Of a stretch of 64,000 bases of DNA, positions 40,408 to 49,285 are shown piece after piece (position 1 is the first letter of the stretch; each line of letters begins with the position of its first letter). The position numbers were made by a program, and so were the translations under genes. A model generated the notes under the pieces. The model saw only the letters and a list, made by a program, of their open reading frames with translations. It was not told where the DNA came from and did not search any database. Source of the stretch: an uncultured Desulfobacter sp. (GTDB lineage: Bacteria > Desulfobacterota > Desulfobacteria > Desulfobacterales > Desulfobacteraceae); contig NZ_OY762929.1 in the NCBI RefSeq assembly GCF_963666675.1, positions 496,001 through 560,000 of the forward strand. The letters run 5' to 3'.

Positions 40408-41394
40408 ATGGACATCTTAATATCTTCAATCGCCTTTACGCTGGACCTGGTGTTTCGAATGGGCTCGGTTATGTTTATCAGCCTTTTCGGGGTAGAACTG
40501 TTCATGCAGATGGGGCTGATGCGCTATTTGAAACCTGTGGGTAAGCCTGTGGCAAGCCTGGGCCGCCTGCCTGCCGAAACAGCGGTTTGTTTTCTGGCTG
40601 CCGTGGGTTCCATGATTGCGGCCCATACCATGGCCGCTCAGTTCCATGCGGACAAACGCCTGGATGACCGTGAACTGAGGTTGACCGGTGTCCTTAACAC
40701 AGTGCCCTTTCACGTCAAAGAGACCCTGACCTTTCAGCTTCCCATTGTGCTTCCTCTGCTGGGTACCCGTCTGGCCATGATCTACATTACCGCCTTCTGG
40801 CTGACCGGGTTGCTGAAACTTTGTTATGTACTGGTCCGGGGACGGGCCCAGGGCAAAGATCAAGCGCCGTTGGATATTGGCGACGACCCATTTTCAGCCT
40901 ATGAATGCGCACCGGACGATGCTCAGTGTCAGCGCCGTAGTTTTTTACAGCTTTTAAAAGAGGCCTGGCATGCCCGCAAAAAAATGTTTTTCAAGATGAC
41001 GGGGGTGCTGGCGGTGGTAACCCTGGTGGTTCAGGTGCTGACCGAGTCGGGCATGCTCTCCTGGGTCGAGGCGGGGATCGCCCCGTTGACCTCTGCCCTT
41101 GGGCTCTCCCCGGCCGTAATCGGGCCGCTCACCACCTACATCTTCAGCCCGGTTGCAGGTATCAGCTATATGTCAAATCTTTTGACCCAGAACAGCATCA
41201 CAGGCTATGAGGCGATCACAGCCCTGATCGCAGGTGGCCTGCTCATGATTCCCGTGACCCGACTGCGCCGGACCCTGCCCCGGTACATTGCCATCTACGG
41301 GGGGCGCAACGGGACGGCCATCTGTGTCGTCACCATGATGTTTGGGCTTTTGTCCAGGATACTGGTTCTGGCCTGGATTCTTCTCTTCTATTAG
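40408..41394 (+). CDS. Nucleoside-recognition (Gate) domain membrane protein
   Basis: A 328-residue inner-membrane protein with about eight hydrophobic segments. It has two Gate-type repeats, one in the first half (MGSVMFISLFGVELFMQ, TAVCFLAAVGSMIAAHTMA) and one in the second (SALGLSPAVIGPLTTYIFSPVAG, ALIAGGLLMIPVTRLRRTLP). The family includes the SpmA/SpmB-like spore maturation proteins, which many non-sporulating anaerobes also have. The transported compound is unknown. The 76-bp gap before it contains GAATCC/GGATTC and CACCCC/CGGGGTG hairpins. It converges with the chemoreceptor gene 16 bp away. Confidence 0.85.
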   Translation: MDILISSIAFTLDLVFRMGSVMFISLFGVELFMQMGLMRYLKPVGKPVASLGRLPAETAVCFLAAVGSMIAAHTMAAQFHADKRLDDRELRLTGVLNTVPFHVKETLTFQLPIVLPLLGTRLAMIYITAFWLTGLLKLCYVLVRGRAQGKDQAPLDIGDDPFSAYECAPDDAQCQRRSFLQLLKEAWHARKKMFFKMTGVLAVVTLVVQVLTESGMLSWVEAGIAPLTSALGLSPAVIGPLTTYIFSPVAGISYMSNLLTQNSITGYEAITALIAGGLLMIPVTRLRRTLPRYIAIYGGRNGTAICVVTMMFGLLSRILVLAWILLFY

Positions 41395-41410
41395 TTTTTT
41401 TGGGGGGCTG

Positions 41411-43609
41411 TTATATTTTAAATTTTCCGATCATATCGTTCAGCTGTTCGGCAAGTTTTGACAGTTCCCCAGAACTGTTTTTTACCTGATGGCTTCCGGC
41501 ATTCATTTCATTGTTCGCCTGACTTACGTCAGTAATGTCTTTTGTTAATTCTCCAGCTACAGTAGAAGTCTGACTAACGTTGTCACTTACTTCCTGTATC
41601 CTTTGTGCCGCTTGGGCTACATTATTTGCTATTTCCTGGGTTGTCGCAGATTGTTCTTCAATGGCTGTCGCAATAGTCGTTACAATTTCGTTTATTTCAT
41701 TGATGATATTTACAATAGAATTAATTGCGGTAACAGATTCATTTGTTGTTGTTTGAACAGCGGTTATCTTATTATCTATTTCACTTGTCGCGTTTGCTGT
41801 CTGGTGAGCAAGTTCTTTAATTTCTCCGGCAACAACGGCAAATCCCTTGCCTGCGTCGCCTGCTCTTGCAGCTTCAATTGTAGCATTCAGGGCAAGCAGA
41901 TTGGTCTGCTCCGAAATATCTGCAATTGCTTCGGTTACCCTACTGATCTCAGATGCGTTTTTTCCAAGTTCTCTCACTTTTTGAGAAACTTCTTTTGCAG
42001 TTTCAACGGCTGTGTTTGTTGTTTCACTGCCTTTGGTTGTATTATTTGCAATTTCGTTAATGCTGGAAGACATTTCCTCGGTAGCGGAAACAATCATTTG
42101 AATATTGGCAGTAGTCTGCTCAGTCGCAGCCGCCACACTATTCATATTTGCTGCCATTTCTTCTGCCGCAGCAGATACGCTGTTTGTTTTTTCCGCGGAT
42201 TGTTCGGAATTAGCGGAAAACTGTTCTGAAATAGATGAAAGTTCTTTAGCAGAAGATGTCAAAGTCTGGGTGGTTTGAAAAATATGCCGGATCATATCCT
42301 GCAAACTGGCCGACATGGCATTCAAAGAGGTTGACAAAGTTCCAATTTCATCACGCTGGCTGACATGAAGTGATGTTGTGAAATCTCCTTCTGCCATTGT
42401 TTTTGCAAAGGAGACGCCTTTAATCAGCGGAGCTGTGATGTTTTTGGCAACAAAATACCAGATTAGGGTTACGATGATCAGCGCGATAACAATGACTGAA
42501 ATTTGAAATTTTTTCTTGCGTGCGTTAATTTCCGCTATCTTATTGTCGATGAAATCAAATTCATCCGCCGGCATTCCTGCGCTGATAATCCAGTCCCAGG
42601 GTTGAAAATACATAAGCCTTATTACTTTCTCCGTTTCTCCGTTGCCGTCTTTGGTATCCCACCGGTATCTCATTTCGCCGATACTGTTTTCCGACAAGGT
42701 GTGTGCGGTTTTGATTATATTTTTTATCGGAAAGGAACCATCTTTGGATTGGTATTCAAGGATATTTTTCCCATCCCTTTGGCCTTGACGAGAGATGATG
42801 TAATCCCCTTTAGAATCAATGATATAGACATAACCGGTCTTGCCTACCTTCGTATCCATTACTGCTTTTCGAAGGCTGGTGACACTTTCTTGGGGAATGC
42901 CCGCATAAAGGACACCCACAACATATTGATTGTTATCATATATCGGTTCGTATGCTGTGATATACCATCTGTCAACGACAAACGCCCGGCCCCTGAATGT
43001 TGTTCCATTAAGTACCTCTTTGATGACCGGATTTGGTTTTCCGTCGGGATTGATTGATGGGATATAGGTTCCTATAGCTCTTTTACCATCTTTTTTTACT
43101 ACGTTTGTGGCAACTCTCAACATGCTTCCAGCTTGGTTTAAGCGTTGAAATATCGTACATGTCCCTCCGACCAACGATTTGACTTTATCAACAATTAACG
43201 ATTTTTCCGAGATATTGTCTGTTTTTCCGATCCATTCCCCGCCGACCATAACTTTAGGAAGTGAAACTGTTTGTTTTTTTTGGGTATATTGATTTACGGC
43301 CTGCCATTCAATGGCTTCACCCGACAATTCTATAGAGCCCTGTTGTTTAATGATATCCCGGGCAACGTTTAAAGTGTTGTTGACTGCATTTTGAACCTGC
43401 TCCTGACTGGTCTTGCAGGTTGAATATACGCCTTTAACCAGATGTTCGAGGTTTTCAATAGCCAAATTTGAGGTTTCGCGCCTCACAATTTTTTCAGTTT
43501 GGGCGTCCTGGAAAAAAGAAATCAGAGAAATTAAAACAATCGGGATAACACTAAGTAAAATACCATAGATTATTAATTTCATTTTTAAATTCAATGAGCT
43601 TAAAATCAT
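41411..43609 (-). CDS. Methyl-accepting chemotaxis protein with Cache_3-Cache_2-type sensor
   Basis: A 732-residue chemoreceptor. TM1 is at about residues 10-30 ([20 protein letters not shown]). A long periplasmic Cache_3-Cache_2-like region spans about 50-370, with [37 protein letters not shown] and [22 protein letters not shown]2 is at about 375-395, then HAMP ([19 protein letters not shown]) and the signalling coiled coil with tip [23 protein letters not shown] at 43609 with AAGGAG upstream is preferred over 43639. The gene is clearly more AT-rich than its neighbours. An 11-bp inverted repeat lies in its 5' region. Confidence 0.92.
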   Translation of the reverse strand: MILSSLNLKMKLIIYGILLSVIPIVLISLISFFQDAQTEKIVRRETSNLAIENLEHLVKGVYSTCKTSQEQVQNAVNNTLNVARDIIKQQGSIELSGEAIEWQAVNQYTQKKQTVSLPKVMVGGEWIGKTDNISEKSLIVDKVKSLVGGTCTIFQRLNQAGSMLRVATNVVKKDGKRAIGTYIPSINPDGKPNPVIKEVLNGTTFRGRAFVVDRWYITAYEPIYDNNQYVVGVLYAGIPQESVTSLRKAVMDTKVGKTGYVYIIDSKGDYIISRQGQRDGKNILEYQSKDGSFPIKNIIKTAHTLSENSIGEMRYRWDTKDGNGETEKVIRLMYFQPWDWIISAGMPADEFDFIDNKIAEINARKKKFQISVIVIALIIVTLIWYFVAKNITAPLIKGVSFAKTMAEGDFTTSLHVSQRDEIGTLSTSLNAMSASLQDMIRHIFQTTQTLTSSAKELSSISEQFSANSEQSAEKTNSVSAAAEEMAANMNSVAAATEQTTANIQMIVSATEEMSSSINEIANNTTKGSETTNTAVETAKEVSQKVRELGKNASEISRVTEAIADISEQTNLLALNATIEAARAGDAGKGFAVVAGEIKELAHQTANATSEIDNKITAVQTTTNESVTAINSIVNIINEINEIVTTIATAIEEQSATTQEIANNVAQAAQRIQEVSDNVSQTSTVAGELTKDITDVSQANNEMNAGSHQVKNSSGELSKLAEQLNDMIGKFKI

Positions 43610-43642
43610 AATAGATTTTTCTCCTTTTGAACCTGACATAGA

Positions 43643-43707
43643 AAAACCTGTTGAAGGTCAAGTCAGAGATAAATGGCTCTGTCTTTAAATCATTGACAAC
43701 AGGTTTT
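43643..43707. repeat. 11-bp inverted repeat upstream of the chemoreceptor gene
   Basis: AAAACCTGTTG (43643-43653) and CAACAGGTTTT (43697-43707) are perfect inverted copies separated by 43 bases. They flank the region just upstream of the chemoreceptor start at 43609, so they could be a long hairpin in the leader of its transcript or a pair of regulator sites. Confidence 0.5.
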
Positions 43708-43807
43708 GCAAATATGGAAAAAAGTCGGATGCCCTTTGATACCAAACGCTTTTGATATTACCGTTCAATTTTTTTGGACCGAGGCATATCAAGGTTTGGG
43801 ATAACAT

Positions 43808-44155
43808 TCATATTTGACAATAACTCTGTTCTGCTTCTTCGTCAACATCAGAACTTTTACCAGGAAAATATTTGGGGTGTCTTGGAGAATTTTTTGATTT
43901 ATCCGGCTGTGCGGTAGCCTTGATCGCCGATGATATATTTGGGCGTCCCTTTCATTCTTTTTCTAAACAACTGGGCTGTCTCTGACCAAAGGATATAATC
44001 CGGTTTGGAATATGCCTTTCTCCTGCAAGTTTCTGTTCATCCCACCAGATTGGAAGATAATGATGTTTGACAATTTGCCCAATTTTTTTAAACGCCTCAA
44101 GTCTGTCCGGCACGAAATTATGTTCACATTCAAGGCAGGTCAAAATATAATCCAC
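43808..44155 (-). pseudogene. Eroded transposase-like fragment with frameshifts
   Basis: Three minus-strand reading frames join end to end. The first (GTG at 44155) reads DYILTCLECEHNFVPDR, then HLPIWWDEQKLAGE-like text and HIPNRIISFGQRQ, then a stop. The next frame continues AQLFRKRMKGTPKYIIGDQG, then YRTAG and a stop, and a third frame continues SPRHPKYFPGKSSDVDEE to a TGA at 43808. The texts IPNRIISFGQ and PKYIIGDQGYR resemble the middle of DDE transposases of several IS families (I-P-x-R-I-V-S and the second D followed by x-x-Y-R). No end repeats or full-length frame remain. This is a tentative call from motif resemblance. Confidence 0.4.
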
Positions 44156-44188
44156 GGGTATTTGAAATATCCCCGTGGATTATATTTT
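44142..44188 (-). terminator. Long A/T-flanked hairpin after the acyl-CoA synthetase gene
   Basis: AAAATATAATCCACGGG (44142-44158) and CCCGTGGATTATATTTT (44172-44188) form a perfect 17-bp stem, extended by the inner TATTT/AAATA. On the minus strand the stem ends in TTTTGACC, 48 bases after the acyl-CoA synthetase stop, so it probably terminates that transcript. It could also mark the edge of the eroded insertion element beside it. Confidence 0.65.
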
Positions 44189-44235
44189 TAATGAACCACA
44201 GCGGTCAAAGTAACATGCACAATCGTGCCTGTGTC

Positions 44236-45888
44236 CTATCGTCTTTCCGGCCATATATCTTCGGACATTTCCGTCAACTTGTACTTCTGGATTTTGCCCG
44301 AGGCGGTCATGGGATATTGCTTGATAAAATGGACATACCTGGGAATTTTGTACCGGCTGATTTTTCCCCGGCAAAAGTCCTGGATGTCGCTGGCTTCAAG
44401 GTTGGCGTCTTCGTTTAAAATAACAAACGCACCGACCTCTTCACCGTATTTCCTGCTGGGTACGGCAGCCACCTGGACATCCCGGATGCCGTCCATGCGG
44501 TAGAGGAACTCTTCGATCTCCCTGGGGTAGATATTTTCTCCACCCCGGATGATCATGTCCTTGTGACGGCCTGTGATGGACAGATTGCCTGCGTCGTCCA
44601 TGACCCCGAGATCGCCTGAGTGCAGCCAGCCGTCCTCGTCAATGGTCTGGGCTGTGGCTTCCGGATTGTTGTAGTATCCTTTCATCACGCTGTAGCCCCT
44701 GACGCACACTTCGCCCTGCTGACCGGCAGGCAGGTCTTCTCCGGTTGCAATGTCAATGACCTTGACCTCAAGGTGGGGCAGGGCCCGGCCCACGGTTTCC
44801 GTGCGCACCCGGATGTCGTCGTGCTGCCGGGTCTGGGTCATGACCGGAGAGGCCTCGGTCAGGCCGTAGCAGATGGTGACTTCCGACATGTTCATCTTGT
44901 CGATCACCTGCTCCATGGTGTGGATGGGGCAGTTGGAACCGGCCATGATGCCTGTTCGCAGGGATGAAAAGTCAAACTTGTTGAAAAGGGGATGGTCCAG
45001 TACGGCAATGAACATGGTGGGCACCCCATAAAGGCCGGTGCATTTTTCCTGTTCCACCGAGGCCATGACCAGCAGGGGATCAAATCCTTCCAGGATCACC
45101 ATGCAGGTGCCGTGGTTTACGGCTGCAAGCACCCCGAGCACACAGCCGAAACAGTGGAACAGGGGGACGGGCAGACAGACCCGGTCATCCGGGCCAAAGT
45201 TCTGGTTGGCCCCGATCCAGAACCCGTTGTTGCCGATATTGTAGTGGGTGAGCATAACGCCCTTGGGAAAACCCGTGGTCCCCGATGTATACTGCATGTT
45301 CACCACATCATGGGGGTCCAGGCTGTCCTGGCGGGCCTGGTACTCTTCTTCTGAAATCATGACGGACAGGGCCCGGATTTCGGGAATGGTGTACATGCCC
45401 CTGTGTTTTTCCGGGCCAAGAAACGCCACACGCTTCAAATGTGGGAATTTTTCAGATGTTAAGGCGCCGCGCTGGCAGGTTTTCAGCTCCGGAACAAGTT
45501 CATAGATTGTGGATATGTAATCCGTATCCTGATACCCGTCGATGAGAAACAGGTTTTCACATTCCGACTGGGTAAGCAGGTATTCGAGTTCCGCTGTTTT
45601 ATAGTTGGTGTTTACGGTGAGCAGCACCGCCCCGATTTGGGCCGTGGCAAATTGCAGGATAACCCAGTATGGTACATTGGTGGCCCAGATACCGACCTTC
45701 TCACCTTTTTTAACACCCAGGGCCATGAGTCCCTTGGCTATTTCGTCTACACAGGTGGCAAATTGGCGGTAGGTCAGGCGAAAATCCCGGTCCACATACA
45801 CAACGGCCGGATTGTCCGGATACTTTTCAACTGTTTTGTCAAGGATCTGGCCTAACGTCAGGGATTGCAAAGGCAAAGTTTCGTCCAT
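44236..45888 (-). CDS. Acyl-CoA synthetase (AMP-binding)
   Basis: A 550-residue adenylate-forming ligase that activates a carboxylic acid to its CoA thioester via an acyl-AMP. Motifs: MQYTSGTTGFPKGVMLTHYN (P-loop, A3), TICYGLTEASPVMTQT (A5), GWLHSGDLGVMDDAGNLSITGR (A7-A8), DMIIRGGENIYPREIEE, and the late Lys in MTASGKIQKYKL. It resembles medium/long-chain fatty-acyl-CoA ligases of the FadD/AcsF2 type. ATG at 45888 has AGAGGAA upstream; the frame is open to 45951 without a homologous extension. The XRE-cupin gene is 86 bp upstream in the same direction and probably regulates or is cotranscribed with it. Confidence 0.92.
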   Translation of the reverse strand: MDETLPLQSLTLGQILDKTVEKYPDNPAVVYVDRDFRLTYRQFATCVDEIAKGLMALGVKKGEKVGIWATNVPYWVILQFATAQIGAVLLTVNTNYKTAELEYLLTQSECENLFLIDGYQDTDYISTIYELVPELKTCQRGALTSEKFPHLKRVAFLGPEKHRGMYTIPEIRALSVMISEEEYQARQDSLDPHDVVNMQYTSGTTGFPKGVMLTHYNIGNNGFWIGANQNFGPDDRVCLPVPLFHCFGCVLGVLAAVNHGTCMVILEGFDPLLVMASVEQEKCTGLYGVPTMFIAVLDHPLFNKFDFSSLRTGIMAGSNCPIHTMEQVIDKMNMSEVTICYGLTEASPVMTQTRQHDDIRVRTETVGRALPHLEVKVIDIATGEDLPAGQQGEVCVRGYSVMKGYYNNPEATAQTIDEDGWLHSGDLGVMDDAGNLSITGRHKDMIIRGGENIYPREIEEFLYRMDGIRDVQVAAVPSRKYGEEVGAFVILNEDANLEASDIQDFCRGKISRYKIPRYVHFIKQYPMTASGKIQKYKLTEMSEDIWPERR

Positions 45889-45973
45889 ATGATGCTTTAT
45901 TCCTCTTTGGCTTGGGGTTGCTGTGGGGGCCATGCCGGAAAGATTGACCATCCCGGCCCAGTCCGTGGCGGTT

Positions 45974-46543
45974 CTATTCCGGGATATAAATCACGGCGTA
46001 AATTTCAGCCTTTTCTTCCCCCACACATGAGACATAATGGGGAACCACAGAGTTATAATAGATGGAGTCTCCGGCGTTCAGTTCATATGTTTCATTGCCG
46101 TAAATGACCTCCACAGAACCTGAAGTAAGAACAATAAATTCTTCGCCTTCATGGGAAGACAGTGTTTTTTGCTTAGCGGATTCAGGCAGGATTTCAACAA
46201 AGAACGGTTCCATGTGCCGGTCTGATTTTCCTTTACCCAGGGCATAGAAATTGAGGGCCGGGGCTTTATTGGTGCCGTCAAGGACGGAAAAACCGTCTGC
46301 TCTTTCGGCCTTGCGGACAATATATGGATCACTGCTGTCCTGGTCATCCAGAAAGGTGCCTAAACGCACACCCAGCGCACGGGCAATTTTCATGAGCGGG
46401 CCCAGAGGGGGGTAGGCATCTTCCTCAAGCATGGTCTTGATAAATTCAGGGTCTAGGCCGGCTGCCTCGGACAGGGCCGGGATATCCATGTCCCGCTTCT
46501 CCATGAATGATAAAATCCGCTGGTTAACTTTTCCTGTTTGCAT
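45974..46543 (-). CDS. XRE-family regulator with cupin domain
   Basis: A 189-residue transcription factor. An N-terminal helix-turn-helix (about residues 8-65) reads RDMDIPALSEAAGLDPEFIK and GPLMKIARALGVRLGTFLDD. The C-terminal cupin (about 105-188) has SSHEGEEFIVLTSGSVEVIYG and YELNAGDSIYYNSVVPHYVS, with E and H positions that could bind metal or ligand. In many sulfate reducers such regulators precede acyl-CoA synthetase genes and are thought to sense an acyl compound. GGGAGG lies seven bases before the ATG. The palindrome TGATATA-A-TATATCA overlaps its predicted promoter, which suggests autoregulation. Confidence 0.9.
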   Translation of the reverse strand: MQTGKVNQRILSFMEKRDMDIPALSEAAGLDPEFIKTMLEEDAYPPLGPLMKIARALGVRLGTFLDDQDSSDPYIVRKAERADGFSVLDGTNKAPALNFYALGKGKSDRHMEPFFVEILPESAKQKTLSSHEGEEFIVLTSGSVEVIYGNETYELNAGDSIYYNSVVPHYVSCVGEEKAEIYAVIYIPE

Positions 46544-46578
46544 CTATCCTCCCAGATTATAGTTTATAAAAGGTATAT

Positions 46579-46608
46579 TGATATAATATATCATAAAATC
46601 TTTGTCAA
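46579..46608 (-). promoter_or_regulatory. Promoter and likely operator of the XRE-cupin gene
   Basis: On the minus strand TTGACA (46608-46603) is followed 17 bases later by TATATC (46585-46580). A perfect 7+1+7 palindrome, TGATATA-A-TATATCA (46579-46593), overlaps the -10 element and part of the spacer. A dimeric regulator bound there would block RNA polymerase. The adjacent XRE-cupin protein is the natural candidate. Confidence 0.6.
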
Positions 46609-46826
46609 AAAGTTCATAAATATCGCCACTGATTCGGCATACATGGGCAAAAAAGATAACCTGCCGTCGTCAATTTCGAATGCTCGAAAGACGGTTTAAT
46701 CTCGAAACACTTTTTCTACAGCAAGAAGTGCTGTATATCGTTTATAACGATTCGATTGAATCTCAGAGGCTGATTTGTAATGATGTAACGGTCGGATGCA
46801 ATGTTTCAACCCACGGGGAATTGAAA

Positions 46827-48926
46827 ATGGAAATTGCGAAAGAACGAGCACTGTATAGCAATAAGATTTTGGATGGCTATGTCCTGATGATCCAGGAAAA
46901 ATATCCTGAAATTGATATAGAGGATCTTATGGCCGAAGCCGAAATCGACAATTACAATAAAACCGGTAATCATGCCATATCGCTGTGCCAGTCACAGCTC
47001 GACCGGTTCCATAAGCGTTTATGCATAATTACGGACAATGTCAACGTCGCCCAGATGGCTGGTCGCTATGTGGTAAAATCCCCCTGCATGGGGGCGATTC
47101 GTCGTCTGGTGCTGCCCTTTGTCGGTGTCCGGCGGGCCTGTGGGATGATGGCCGCATATGCCGGAAACCTGACCCGGGCTTCGGATTATACGGTTCGTTA
47201 TCCGGGAAAAAATAAAATTGAGGTTACGGTCACACCCCATGAAGAAACCCAAGGAATGGTTTCTCAGTGTCAGTTGCGCCAGGGATATTTCCAGGGACTT
47301 GGGGATGTTTTTCTTCATAATGATCTGACCGTACGCCATCCCGAATGTATGTTCGATGGGGGCAAGGTCTGCAGGTATGAACTGACCTGGCGCAGTTCCG
47401 CGTTTCCCATTCTGGCCCTGCTTTCCTTGCTTGCCGGTCTTGCAGCCGCTGCATGTTCGGTGTTGTGGCTCATGCATTGGGGCGTTGTGCAGAACAGCCT
47501 GTGGCTGATGTGTCCGGTGCTGTTGTTTCTTGGGCTCGGCTGGGCCGCTCATTTTGTAAAATCAAAGGCGCTTTCACGGGCCTTGATTGGTATCCGGACC
47601 GCCGGAGAAGAGATGCGCAACCAGATTGAGGTCAATGCAAAAAGTGCAAAAGCCGTTGTGGAGATTGGGCAGGTTCTGGGTATTGAGGATACAGATGCGT
47701 GTATCTTTAACCGGGCCGCAAATATTGTGGGTAAAAAACTTCGGTATGACCGTGTGATGATCATGATTGCCAATGATGAGAAAATCTTTTTGTCCTATCG
47801 CGGCGGCTATGGATTTACACCGGTCGAAATGCTTCACATCGGGGAATACCAAATTTACCTTGAGGGGGCCTCGGAAGGGGTGTTTTATGACGCCTTCAGG
47901 AACAGCAGAACCATGCTTGTGAACGATATAGAATGGCTTAAAAATACATTTCCCCAGAGCCGGGAGATGGTCGACCGCATTAAGCCCCGTTCGTTTGTCG
48001 TCACCCCCATTGAAATGGAGGGGGTGCCCATCGGCATCATGATTGCCGGAAATACGGTCACCCTGCGGAAGCTGGACAGCAATGACACCCATCGGGTCAT
48101 GGGGGTGGCCCAGCATATCGGCTGTGTCTACAGGCGGCAGCAGTGTGAGGCCCAGCAGGTTGAGTTTAAACGTCAGATCGTTCAGCTTCAGAAAATGGAG
48201 GCCCTTGGCGTCCTGGCCGGGGGCATTGCCCATGATTTTAATAATATATTGTCTCCCATCCTCGGCTATACGGATCTTTGTCTGTCAATCTGCCCTGAAG
48301 ATGGGAAGATGGTCAAATACCTGCGCCGGGTGAAAAATGCATCGGGCCGGGCCCAGGATCTGGTGGCCCAGATCCTGGCATTCAGCCGCCAGGGGGAAAA
48401 GGAGTATATCCGCTGTCACCCCGGGCCCATCATCAAGGAGAGTTTAAAGCTGCTGAGCGCCTCGGTTCCCGGAAATATAAAGATCGAAATCTTGATCTCA
48501 GAAAATCTTTCGCCCATTATGGCAGATCCCACCCAGATTCATCAGCTGGTCATGAATCTTTGTACCAATGCCCATCATGCCATGATCGACAAAGGCGGCG
48601 TGCTTACCGTTTGTCTGGATGAAATTCAGGTTCAAGACAGTCCCCTGGAAGAGACCCCCCGGATGCAACCGGGGCCCTATCTGCATTTGCAGGTGGCCGA
48701 TACCGGACACGGGATGAGCCGTGCCGTCATGGATAATATATTTGAGCCCTATTTCACCACAAAGGTAAAAGGGCGGGGCACAGGCATGGGGCTTCCCATT
48801 ATCAAGGGAATTGTGGCCCGGCTCAAGGGATATATCTTTGTGGACAGCACGGAAGGAGAGGGCAGTTGTTTTGATATCTACCTGCCCCAGACGGTTGTTG
48901 GAAAAAAATCCATACACCAGGGATAA
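46827..48926 (+). CDS. Sensor histidine kinase with V4R-like input, two TM helices and GAF domain
   Basis: A 699-residue kinase. The first 185 residues look like a 4-vinyl-reductase/V4R-type ligand domain ending in VCRYELTWRSS, preceded by the helical MEIAKERALYSNKILDG. Two TM helices follow (about residues 195-215 and 220-240). A GAF domain is at about 270-430 (NDEKIFLSYRGGYGFTPVEM, VTPIEMEGVPIGIMIAGNT). The HisKA region has LGVLAGGIAHDFNNILSPIL with the phospho-accepting His, and the ATPase has NLCTNAHHAMIDKGG (N), VADTGHGMSRAVMD (G1) and GTGMGLPIIKGIVA (G2). No receiver is attached. ATG at 46827 has GGGGA upstream; an earlier ATG at 46680 is possible but gives an unmatched leader. The input ligand is not known. 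Confidence 0.82.
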   Translation: MEIAKERALYSNKILDGYVLMIQEKYPEIDIEDLMAEAEIDNYNKTGNHAISLCQSQLDRFHKRLCIITDNVNVAQMAGRYVVKSPCMGAIRRLVLPFVGVRRACGMMAAYAGNLTRASDYTVRYPGKNKIEVTVTPHEETQGMVSQCQLRQGYFQGLGDVFLHNDLTVRHPECMFDGGKVCRYELTWRSSAFPILALLSLLAGLAAAACSVLWLMHWGVVQNSLWLMCPVLLFLGLGWAAHFVKSKALSRALIGIRTAGEEMRNQIEVNAKSAKAVVEIGQVLGIEDTDACIFNRAANIVGKKLRYDRVMIMIANDEKIFLSYRGGYGFTPVEMLHIGEYQIYLEGASEGVFYDAFRNSRTMLVNDIEWLKNTFPQSREMVDRIKPRSFVVTPIEMEGVPIGIMIAGNTVTLRKLDSNDTHRVMGVAQHIGCVYRRQQCEAQQVEFKRQIVQLQKMEALGVLAGGIAHDFNNILSPILGYTDLCLSICPEDGKMVKYLRRVKNASGRAQDLVAQILAFSRQGEKEYIRCHPGPIIKESLKLLSASVPGNIKIEILISENLSPIMADPTQIHQLVMNLCTNAHHAMIDKGGVLTVCLDEIQVQDSPLEETPRMQPGPYLHLQVADTGHGMSRAVMDNIFEPYFTTKVKGRGTGMGLPIIKGIVARLKGYIFVDSTEGEGSCFDIYLPQTVVGKKSIHQG

Positions 48927-49045
48927 GGCCCAGGGTCGGAATAAAATCTTCCAAAATATGGCGCCGAATTTTTGGGCCTTATCCAAGGCGCTCGCTTGGG
49001 AGCATATTGAAATATGTGCCTAAGGCGAAGCCTTTGTTGCTTTTT
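48921..49045. repeat. Two stacked inverted repeats between the kinase and efflux genes
   Basis: GGATAAGGCCCA (48921-48932, including the kinase stop) and TGGGCCTTATCC (48973-48984) form a perfect 12-bp stem. Immediately after, CAAGGCGCTCGCTTGGGAGC, ATATT-GAA-ATAT and GTGCCTAAGGCGAAGCCTTTG form a long imperfect hairpin to about 49032. The first stem may end the kinase transcript. The remaining 230 bases to the efflux operon (49046-49285) are AT-rich with no gene; they should carry its promoter, but no operator was recognised. Confidence 0.65.
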
Positions 49046-49285
49046 AGCTAGTTTTTTAGAAAAATGGTTTTAAATGCGAGGACAATAGTATAATAAAGAA
49101 AAGATAGGAATGTCAGGATAACTTTTGCTCAATTGTGTTCGTAGTAAAGCTGGGCAAAAATGAAAAGATTTAGTATTTTGGCTTAAATTTGTGCCCATCC
49201 GTAAAGTATTTTTGTCTTCGACTCTTTTCTAAATGAAAAAGTCTTAATCTATGGGTGAACACTAACGCATGGATGAGTGGGGAAA

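Noticed and set aside
41603..42229. Plus-strand frame of 208 codons
   Set aside because: Antisense to the chemoreceptor signalling domain; Cys/Asn-rich shadow text.
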